Assembly: GCA_002352665.1 (NCBI GenBank)
Contig: DEIV01000059.1
Location: 474 to 21,141 of the forward strand
From: Flavobacteriaceae bacterium UBA2765
GTDB lineage: Bacteria; Bacteroidota; Bacteroidia; Flavobacteriales; Flavobacteriaceae
Length of the DNA stretch: 20,668 nucleotides
Reading direction: 5' to 3'
Within the stretch, counting starts at the first letter, position 1. Every line of letters starts with the position of its first letter. Shown here in pieces: positions 14,881 through 20,668 of the stretch. Under the pieces are notes generated by a model. The model saw nothing but the letters and a program-made list of their open reading frames with translations, was not told the DNA's origin and did no database searches. Made by a program: the position numbers and the translations under genes.

Positions 14881-15846
14881 TTAGTTTACCGTTTTAAAAA
14901 AAGAGTATAATTTTTGAGGATTGTCAAAAAATAATTTTTGGTAATGCTCACTTAATCCTTTTGATTTTAAAAATGTTGGAATGGTATCCATTAGATAAGT
15001 TAATCCAGGAGTTCCTCCATAACTTTTCCAATAGGCATTCTTTGCCATATCCATACCCAGTGTAATTTGATTTGGATAAAGCGACAGCAGTTCTTCTAAA
15101 AAGTATAAGGTCCAATTTTTATCGTCTTTTTTCCAACGGAAAGCACTATCATACTCAATTTTTATGCCTGTATCTAACACTCTTTTTTGATAGTATAAAT
15201 TTTTATTTCTATCTACATGAGAGAGTACCACATGCTCTAGTTTAGCCCCTAGTTTTTCAAAAAGTTGTGCTTGTTCTAGTGCCTGATTTCCAAAATTGGT
15301 ATGGGTTAGAATTGGAGCTCCGGTTGCTAGATGTGTATTCACAACAGCATGGAAAATCTTTTCTTGGTGCTTAGTAATAGCTTCATTTCCTGTTGCCAAT
15401 TTAATAAGCCCTGCTTTATGAGATGTTCTATCTATAAATGGTGCTGCATAATCAAATTTATCAATTCCTTCTTCAATATCAGCAATAAATAGTTCGGTGA
15501 GCTGATCTTCTGTATAACTATATCTCCAATGATTTTTTGGATAATAAATTTCTAAATGAATACCTGTAGGTACAATAATATTGACTTTACTATTTTGGCT
15601 CACTTCAGCTGATAATAATGGGTTTCTTCCACAATTTGATGGCATGGTATCAACAACCGTCCTCCCTCCAACGGAATAAAAACGTTGGAGTTCTTCTGAT
15701 ACTTTTGGGATATCATTCAATAAAAACTCTGGATGTCCTGCCGTAACATAACAATCATCTATAATAATATGTTCGTGTGCATAGGTGAGTCCCATCCCTG
15801 GTGGAGATTTATCGCCTAATATGGTTCTAAAAAAAGGTTTGTCCAT
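14881..15846 (-). CDS. Phosphotriesterase-family metal hydrolase, probable sugar lactonase
   Basis: The 321-residue protein belongs to the phosphotriesterase branch of the amidohydrolase superfamily and keeps the whole binuclear metal centre. His24 and His26 are in YAHEHIII, the carboxylated Lys149 in AGLIKLATG, His182 in ILTHTNFG, His210 in VLSHVDRN, and Asp266 in LGMDMAKN. Many members of this COG1735 group hydrolyse lactones, including lactones of sugars or sugar phosphates. Organophosphate hydrolysis is usually secondary. The neighbours are a kinase, an isomerase-like protein and two oxidoreductases, which favours a sugar-derived lactone as substrate, but this is inferred. It is the last intact gene of the cluster, starting 52 bp after the FAD oxidoreductase stop. 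Confidence 0.88.
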   Translation of the reverse strand: MDKPFFRTILGDKSPPGMGLTYAHEHIIIDDCYVTAGHPEFLLNDIPKVSEELQRFYSVGGRTVVDTMPSNCGRNPLLSAEVSQNSKVNIIVPTGIHLEIYYPKNHWRYSYTEDQLTELFIADIEEGIDKFDYAAPFIDRTSHKAGLIKLATGNEAITKHQEKIFHAVVNTHLATGAPILTHTNFGNQALEQAQLFEKLGAKLEHVVLSHVDRNKNLYYQKRVLDTGIKIEYDSAFRWKKDDKNWTLYFLEELLSLYPNQITLGMDMAKNAYWKSYGGTPGLTYLMDTIPTFLKSKGLSEHYQKLFFDNPQKLYSFFKTVN

Positions 15847-15898
15847 TTGTTTAAATTTTCTCGCAAATACGCAGAGATATATTACAAAAAATGCTTAT

Positions 15899-17260
15899 TT
15901 ATATGTTATTTCTCCATCCATTACGAGAAATATCTGCCACTTTATCGGGTTGTTCTAGTATTGCTCCTAGCTCCACTAAAGTATCTTGTAATGTATTAAT
16001 AGTTATATTATTTGCTTCGCAATCTGTATCTAATGATTGTACAGCTGCAAAGCCCACTGCTTGTCCCATACTCATAGTTTGTGCCATAGACCTACACGAA
16101 GCATGTGCATCATGCGTTGCAGAAAAACAACGACCTGCAACCCAAATGTTTTTACTATTCTTAGGAACCAAAGTTCTATAAGGCACACCATAAGTACCTC
16201 CATCGGGTACATATTGCCAATAGGTTTCTGATTTCCCATCAGCTGATTTTCGGTGGTCTTCAATTGGAGCTCCACATAAAAACACCTGATCTTTAAACTG
16301 TTTTGCCACCATACAATCCTCTTTTGTTAATCTGTATTCTCCATACACTCTACGTGTTTCTCGAACACCTATTTGATTTGACAATCCGATAATCTTTGAA
16401 TCTTGGTACCATGGAATTTCTGCTCTAAAAAAGTCTTCAAAAATAAAGGATTGTCGTCTTCCTTCAATTTCAGCTTTAGTTATTCCTTCCGGATCTAACG
16501 GATCAAAATCGACCACCTTAACCGCCACTGTAGAGATACATTTTGGTTGGCACATTTCATGTGCCGAACCTTCTTTTCTCGGTAAGGGGTGTTTGCCGGA
16601 AACATACGCATCACCCATTTTTTGTTTGAGCATTTTTTTACCTCCTGCAGCTTCAAATTCAGCCAAATTTACATTTGCCATTCTAAAGGTAGTTGTCATA
16701 CTCTGTGCGGCTTCTATCTCTCCTGCTTTTTCATAGGCAAGATCTGCCAAATGGCAATAATCGGCATCGCCTGAGGCATCAATAATTCGTTTAGCTGTTA
16801 TGGAGAAAAATCCAATGCCTTTATTAAATAAAATACAAGTTGATAGTTCTCCTTTAGATTCCACACCTACCAATGTGGAATGATATAATATTTGAATATC
16901 ATTACTTACCAGTAATTTATCCCAAACTTCTTTTAATTTTTCAGGATTATAGTTTACACCTGTTCCAGCACCATAGGTATTTGGGCGTAAAAATATATTA
17001 CCAGATTTATTCAATTCGTTTACCACCAGATCTGGCAGACCTCCAATAATTTTTTTTGGTGTATTTGATGGTGTAAAAAATCCATAAAAAGTATCTAACA
17101 TTTGTGTAGAACTGCCTCCGGGAAAGCCATAACGTTCTACTATGGTTACTTTGTATTTTCCATGACTAGCTGCTATTGCTGCTGTAGCACCAGCAGTGCC
17201 ACTGCCTATAACAAGGATGTCGGTTTTGAATGATTTTGTTATGGTGGTTTGAAATTTCAT
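15899..17260 (-). CDS. FAD-dependent oxidoreductase (FAD_oxidored family)
   Basis: The 453-residue protein has an N-terminal Rossmann FAD-binding motif, DILVIGSGTAGATAA (GxGxxG at residues 19-24), with the ribose-binding acid Glu42 in TIVERYGFPGGSS. AKRIIDASGDADYCHLA and the C-terminal NIWVAGRCFSATHDAHASCR, followed by SMAQTMSMGQAVGFAA, are the second FAD-contact region typical of the PF12831 family. The family includes dehydrogenases of poorly defined substrates, often beside glycoside or sugar catabolism genes. No signal peptide is present, so it should act in the cytoplasm. It lies in the middle of the cluster, 82 bp after the SIS gene, and probably oxidises a sugar or sugar derivative before or beside the lactonase step. 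The electron acceptor and substrate are unknown. Confidence 0.87.
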   Translation of the reverse strand: MKFQTTITKSFKTDILVIGSGTAGATAAIAASHGKYKVTIVERYGFPGGSSTQMLDTFYGFFTPSNTPKKIIGGLPDLVVNELNKSGNIFLRPNTYGAGTGVNYNPEKLKEVWDKLLVSNDIQILYHSTLVGVESKGELSTCILFNKGIGFFSITAKRIIDASGDADYCHLADLAYEKAGEIEAAQSMTTTFRMANVNLAEFEAAGGKKMLKQKMGDAYVSGKHPLPRKEGSAHEMCQPKCISTVAVKVVDFDPLDPEGITKAEIEGRRQSFIFEDFFRAEIPWYQDSKIIGLSNQIGVRETRRVYGEYRLTKEDCMVAKQFKDQVFLCGAPIEDHRKSADGKSETYWQYVPDGGTYGVPYRTLVPKNSKNIWVAGRCFSATHDAHASCRSMAQTMSMGQAVGFAAVQSLDTDCEANNITINTLQDTLVELGAILEQPDKVADISRNGWRNNI

Positions 17261-17342
17261 TGTATTGCCGCTAATTCGCTAATTTTATTTATCTAATCCT
17301 TCATTTATGCCTCTATTATGCTAATTATTTATGCAGTAGCGG

Positions 17343-18122
17343 CTATTTTCCAACATTTTCATACAGTTTAGCCATTAAATGTGCATGTTCATCATAGGCA
17401 GATTCAAACAATTCAACCGCACGTTCATCACCTATAATTTTTCCACTACTTAATACTTTGGGCATTTTACCATTTTGCACTAAAATATTGGCAATTTCTG
17501 CTTTTAGGGTATTGATAATTAGTATACCTCCTAATGTTGATCCGGGAGAAACTGGGGTGTCTAATCCATCAATTTTTATCATGGCATCACCTAAAGGAGC
17601 CCCTGTGTCTAAAACAAAATCAGCAAAATCGGTTAATTTCTTGCCATCTTTTCTTTTGGAGGCGCTACCTTCCAGATGTTGACTGCTCACCAATGCCACC
17701 ACTTTTATATGCTGTTTTTGAAGTTCTTCTGCCATTTCAATAGGTACAACATTGCATCCGCTTGAAGAAATAATCAAAGCAGTATCTTGATTGTTTAGAC
17801 CAAAATTTCTTAAAATTTTGGCAGCAAATCCGGTAACATTTTCCAAAAACATGGCTTGTCGTTGTCCGTTAGAACCAATCACCAAATTATGATTGGATAA
17901 TGACAATTCTACAATGGGATTAAAACCCGGAAAAGAGCCATATCTAGGCCACATTTCTTCTACCATAATTCTACTATGTCCTGATCCGAATAGATGCACC
18001 ATGCGACCGTCTAAAATAGATTTTGCAAATATTTGTGCAACTTCTAGAATCTTATCTTCTTGCTTTTCTACAACTGAAATGATTTCTTTTCCTTTTTGTA
18101 GATATTGTTTTGTATAACTCAT
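17343..18122 (-). CDS. SIS-domain sugar phosphate isomerase-like protein
   Basis: The 259-residue protein is one SIS domain. The phosphosugar-binding loops are MVHLFGSGHSRIMVEEMWPR (residues 41-60) and ALIISSSGCNVVPIEMAEEL (SSSG at 119-122). The later segment DGLDTPVSPGSTLGGILIIN is typical of the UPF0309/SIS_2 group, which is distantly related to phosphoheptose isomerase. SIS proteins bind phosphorylated sugars as aldose-ketose isomerases, deaminases, etherases or regulators. Without a DNA-binding domain this one is probably an enzyme. It begins 8 bp after the ROK kinase stop, so the kinase product is a natural candidate substrate. It is a different subgroup from the MurQ at 2721-3542 and lacks the MurQ signature. 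Confidence 0.85.
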   Translation of the reverse strand: MSYTKQYLQKGKEIISVVEKQEDKILEVAQIFAKSILDGRMVHLFGSGHSRIMVEEMWPRYGSFPGFNPIVELSLSNHNLVIGSNGQRQAMFLENVTGFAAKILRNFGLNNQDTALIISSSGCNVVPIEMAEELQKQHIKVVALVSSQHLEGSASKRKDGKKLTDFADFVLDTGAPLGDAMIKIDGLDTPVSPGSTLGGILIINTLKAEIANILVQNGKMPKVLSSGKIIGDERAVELFESAYDEHAHLMAKLYENVGK

Positions 18123-18130
18123 TTTTAAAT

Positions 18131-19036
18131 TCAGTTTTGACTTTGTTTTGCAAAAAATGCGGCTCCAACTGCCCCTGCATAATTGCTATAGATTGTTTTT
18201 GTGATTTTTACTTGATGATTATCTGGTCTCCATTCGTATAAGGACATAAATTTGCTAAGCGGATTGAATAAAGCGTCATCTGCTTCAGCAATTCCACCTC
18301 CAATAACAATTAATTCAGGGGAAAAAGCATTGATCAATGAAGCCAAACCGGTTGCTAATTTTTGCACGGATGACAACCACCAATAGGTAGCTAATGGTTC
18401 TTCATGTTGATAAGCAGTTACAAGGTCTTTAGTACTTTTAAATTTACCGTGTGTTCTTTCCTCTATTGAAAAATTTCCAATGGCATATTCTAGACTTCCT
18501 ACCATATTGGTCATTGTGCTGGCTCCCATATGATCTACTGTTATATGACCAAAATGACCTGCACGTTGAATGCCACCTTGAAAAATCTTACCATCGATTA
18601 TGGCAGCTCCACCTACACCGGTACCCAATGTAAGGAGTATCAAATTTTTTATTTTTTCCTTATAAAAAGATTCATACTCAGCAAGGCAAGCTGAATGCGC
18701 ATCGTTAATTACATTGATGTTTCTATTGAGATGTGCTGACCAGCTAAAACCTTCTAAACCTCTCAATCTATCAGGCATCGTTAGTATTTGTTTATTCTCT
18801 TTATCAACCAAGCCTGGTGCAGAAATACCGCATTTCATTAAATCGGCATTACCATTGGCAAATTTTTGAGTTTTATTATCAATTAAATCGATAATATTCT
18901 GTTTCCATTTTTCTGGATTGGCAGATGAATCTTCAGTAGGGATAGTATCTTTATCTAAAATATCTCCTGTTTCATTGAGTACAACAGATTTAATATTTGT
19001 ACCTCCAACATCTATGCCTAAATATTTTATATTCAT
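18131..19036 (-). CDS. ROK-family sugar kinase lacking the zinc-site cysteines
   Basis: The 301-residue protein has the phosphate-binding loop YLGIDVGGTNIKSVVL (Asp9), the catalytic base Asp112 in VINDAHSACLAEY, and the ATP loop LLTLGTGVGGAAIIDGK, so it should phosphorylate a sugar. The usual ROK zinc motif (GH followed by CxCGxxGCxE) is altered. His164 remains in AGHFGHITVDH, but the three Cys positions are Thr174, Thr176 and Ser181 (GASTMTNMVGSLE). The usual sugar-contacting Glu of ExGH is His161. From memory, NanK-type N-acetylmannosamine kinases also have AGHxGH here, which hints at an amino sugar, but weakly. The gene lies 8 bp before the SIS gene. Kinase activity is likely; the substrate is unknown. 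Confidence 0.87.
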   Translation of the reverse strand: MNIKYLGIDVGGTNIKSVVLNETGDILDKDTIPTEDSSANPEKWKQNIIDLIDNKTQKFANGNADLMKCGISAPGLVDKENKQILTMPDRLRGLEGFSWSAHLNRNINVINDAHSACLAEYESFYKEKIKNLILLTLGTGVGGAAIIDGKIFQGGIQRAGHFGHITVDHMGASTMTNMVGSLEYAIGNFSIEERTHGKFKSTKDLVTAYQHEEPLATYWWLSSVQKLATGLASLINAFSPELIVIGGGIAEADDALFNPLSKFMSLYEWRPDNHQVKITKTIYSNYAGAVGAAFFAKQSQN

Positions 19037-19095
19037 TTATTATTTTTTATCATGAGTTCTAAATAATCATTAAATATTGTTTAATTGAAAAATTG

Positions 19096-19166
19096 CTGTC
19101 ATTCCGAAGGAGGTATGACTGAGGAATCTCTAATTTTGAGATTCTTCGCTACGCTCTGAATGACAG
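19096..19166. repeat. REP-like interspersed hairpin element
   Basis: Outer arms CTGTCATTC (19096-19104) and GAATGACAG (19158-19166), and inner arms GAATCTC (19124-19130) and GAGATTC (19138-19144) around a 7-base loop, form a 71-bp imperfect hairpin. The body (ATTCCGAAGGAGG, GACTGAGGAATCT, TTCGCTACGCTCTGAATGAC) is richer in GC than its surroundings. It resembles, from memory, short repeats scattered through flavobacterial genomes. It sits in the 163-bp gap between the SDR and ROK genes, where it might act as a transcript-processing or attenuation structure. Confidence 0.75.
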
Positions 19167-19199
19167 ACATTTTCAGTATTTCATTATATTGAACTTACA

Positions 19200-19991
19200 C
19201 TACTTATACTGCCCTTCACTTATTGTCCATCCACCATCGACAGCTAATACTTGTCCAGTTGTAAACTTAGATGATGGTGCTAAAAACATCAAAACGGCAT
19301 TGTTTATATCTTCTGATTTACCTGACCGTCCACCATCTAAAGGTTGCTTGGTTTTAAGGAATGCTTGAATTTCATTATCTTCAACGGCTCTTTTTGCCAT
19401 GGGTGTAGCAAACAAGCTAGGTGCAATTACATTTACTCGAATATTATTTTGTGCATAATATGAGGCTATCGATTTTGAAAAACCAATAATTGCCGCTTTT
19501 GTGGCAGCATAAGCATGTGTAACAAAATACTTAGGAGAAGGCGAATACCCCAATACTGATCCCATATTTAGGATAACTCCTGATTTTTTATGCTCTAAAA
19601 AATAATTGACCATGGCTTTGTTAGAAAGCATCATCGATGTAAGGTTTAATTCAAAGGTTTTATTCCAACCCTCTAATGTCATTTTATCTAAGGGCCCATC
19701 GCCAAAACGTCTACCACTACCACCTGCTACATGAAAAAGCCCGGTAATTTCACCAAATTTTTGCTTTGCCATTATTATTGCTTTTTCTATGGTTTCAGGA
19801 TCGGTGGCATCACCACTCATTACTAGACAATCTGGATTCAACTGTTCTTTTGCTATTGCACAACTATCTTCACTTCTTCCAATAACCAATACTTTAGATC
19901 CTTGTTTTTGCAAAGCCAAAGCCGAAGAAAACCCCATTCCTGTGGTGCCTCCCATAATAATATAACTTGTGTTTTTAAAATCCATAGGCAT
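19200..19991 (-). CDS. Short-chain dehydrogenase/reductase
   Basis: This is a classical SDR of 263 residues. It has the nucleotide-binding loop MGGTTGMGFSSA (residues 13-24), Asn116 in FELNLTS, and the catalytic triad Ser145 (NMGSVLG), Tyr161 and Lys165 (HAYAATKAA). The IRVNVIAPSLFATPM and GQVLAVDGGWT stretches are standard. The usual NNAG strand is HVAGGSG. GRS rather than an acidic residue follows the second strand (VLVIGRSED), which suggests preference for NADP(H). It probably oxidises or reduces a hydroxyl of the sugar handled by this cluster. The substrate is not predictable. The start ATG overlaps the regulator's stop by one base (TAATG), so the two are coupled. ATG 19985 is an alternative start. 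A REP-like hairpin separates it from the ROK gene. Confidence 0.9.
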   Translation of the reverse strand: MPMDFKNTSYIIMGGTTGMGFSSALALQKQGSKVLVIGRSEDSCAIAKEQLNPDCLVMSGDATDPETIEKAIIMAKQKFGEITGLFHVAGGSGRRFGDGPLDKMTLEGWNKTFELNLTSMMLSNKAMVNYFLEHKKSGVILNMGSVLGYSPSPKYFVTHAYAATKAAIIGFSKSIASYYAQNNIRVNVIAPSLFATPMAKRAVEDNEIQAFLKTKQPLDGGRSGKSEDINNAVLMFLAPSSKFTTGQVLAVDGGWTISEGQYK

Positions 19992-20668
19992 TACGTTTCT
20001 ATAGTGAAATCATCTGTGTTGCAATAGGCAAAAGAATAGATGTATAATTCTGGTCTACTGGTTGAAAGTTTTCTGACAATCTCTAATACGGGATCTCCTT
20101 TTTTAAGGTCTAATCTTTTTGCTAATTCTTTTGATGCCGAAATAGCACGAAATTTTTGATTTATACCGGTGATTTCAATATCATAATTAATAAGTAAAGT
20201 GTCAAATAAAGAATTATTGATAAAAGGAGTTGTACAAAAATTTGGTAAATCAATATTTGAAACACAGGCATCTTCAACCATGACAGGTTTGTCTTCTATT
20301 TTTCTTATTCTTGAAAAGCTGATACAACCAGCGCTAAGTTCAGAGTCACTTAACTCCCAATAAAAATTCTTTTTCCACTTTCCAGTTTTTGGCTTACGAA
20401 CAAAAATTGTATCAATTTCTATTTCTTTTCCTTTCATTATTTCAGTAAAACCTCTTCTAGAAAGTAACTTAAAACTTTTACCTGTAGAACCTACAAAACT
20501 ACCCTTTCCTTTTTTGCGATAGATTAGGCCTTCATTTTCTAAATTTTTTAAAGCATTTCTTATGGTCATTCGAGAAAGACTATATTGAACAGAAAGTTTA
20601 TTTTCAGAGGGCAAAATATCTCCTTGATTATAAATACCTTTAATAATCATTTTTTTAAGATCCTTTTG
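19991..20668 (-). CDS. GntR-family (HutC/UTRA) transcriptional regulator, start outside window
   Basis: The first ATG in the window is at 20650, but the frame stays open to the right edge. The codons beyond it (QKDLKK before MIIKGIYNQGDILPSE) complete the usual start of a GntR winged helix, so the true start lies upstream of the window and the gene is partial. The DNA-binding domain continues with LSVQYSLSRMTIRNALKNLE and GLIYRKKGKGSFV. From about residue 75 a UTRA ligand domain follows (ISFSRIRKIEDKPVMVEDAC, NSLFDTLLINYDIEITGINQ, LKKGDPVLEIVRKL). UTRA regulators bind small effectors, often sugar phosphates, and usually repress the operon they head. Here it overlaps the SDR gene by one base and probably controls the cluster. 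I could not identify an operator because the promoter is outside the window. Confidence 0.92.
   Translation of the reverse strand, partial: QKDLKKMIIKGIYNQGDILPSENKLSVQYSLSRMTIRNALKNLENEGLIYRKKGKGSFVGSTGKSFKLLSRRGFTEIMKGKEIEIDTIFVRKPKTGKWKKNFYWELSDSELSAGCISFSRIRKIEDKPVMVEDACVSNIDLPNFCTTPFINNSLFDTLLINYDIEITGINQKFRAISASKELAKRLDLKKGDPVLEIVRKLSTSRPELYIYSFAYCNTDDFTIET

Noticed and set aside
17267..17343. GCCGCTA and TAGCGGC inverted arms around the gap between the SIS and FAD oxidoreductase genes
   Set aside because: The arms are only 7 bp, separated by 63 bp, and one arm includes the SIS stop codon. This is probably chance.
16037..17743. Several short open frames inside the FAD oxidoreductase and SIS genes
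   Set aside because: All are antisense or out-of-frame shadows of strongly supported genes.
17343..19036. SIS protein and ROK kinase as parts of a MurNAc recycling pathway with MurQ
   Set aside because: The SIS protein lacks the MurQ signature, the kinase is not AnmK or a MurNAc kinase by motif, and the two loci are about 14 kb apart. I keep them as separate systems.

Overview
The window looks like chromosomal DNA of a flavobacterium (Bacteroidota, class Flavobacteriia). It is AT-rich and carries a TonB-dependent receptor with a carboxypeptidase-like N-terminal domain next to a DUF4249 lipoprotein, a MurQ/DUF6095 pair, a monomeric-type isocitrate dehydrogenase, a TTG/TAnnTTTG-type promoter, and a hairpin repeat of the kind seen between flavobacterial genes. 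I found no phage, transposase, plasmid, CRISPR, rRNA or tRNA sequence. Both ends cut through a gene.

Layout. (1) 1-1311, minus strand: the N-terminal part of a large exported protein with a signal peptide, a stalk of about 63-residue repeats (three nearly identical 189-bp copies) and a Gly-X-Y collagen-like region that runs off the left edge. (2) 1450-6793, minus: a probable transcription unit of TonB-dependent receptor, DUF4249 lipoprotein, murQ (MurNAc-6-phosphate etherase), a small two-helix membrane protein (DUF6095-like) and an ATP-grasp enzyme of unknown substrate. The last genes overlap. (3) 6854-9079, minus: icd, with a clear terminator and a plausible promoter. (4) 9080-9591: non-coding DNA with a strong terminator hairpin and a perfect 36-bp palindrome. 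(5) 9592-12922, minus: a family-2 glycosyltransferase and a TMTC-like multi-spanning GT-C protein with a long TPR tail, overlapping by 8 bp. Together they look like a lipid-linked-sugar protein glycosylation pair. (6) 13284-14705, plus: the only plus-strand gene, an exported GH140/DUF4038 (apiosidase-like) hydrolase. (7) 14881-20668, minus: a six-gene cluster of GntR/UTRA regulator (cut by the right edge), SDR dehydrogenase, ROK kinase, SIS sugar-phosphate isomerase-like protein, FAD-dependent oxidoreductase and phosphotriesterase/lactonase-fold hydrolase.

The six-gene cluster is the most interesting part. It combines two redox enzymes, a lactonase-type hydrolase, a sugar kinase, a sugar-phosphate isomerase-like protein and a sugar-responsive type of regulator. 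This is the set expected for oxidative catabolism of an unusual sugar or amino sugar, and I cannot match it to a named pathway. Its ROK kinase has lost all three cysteines of the family's zinc site. The GH140 gene converging on it could supply the substrate, but that link is only an inference. Between GH140 and the cluster lie apparent remains of a small membrane protein gene.
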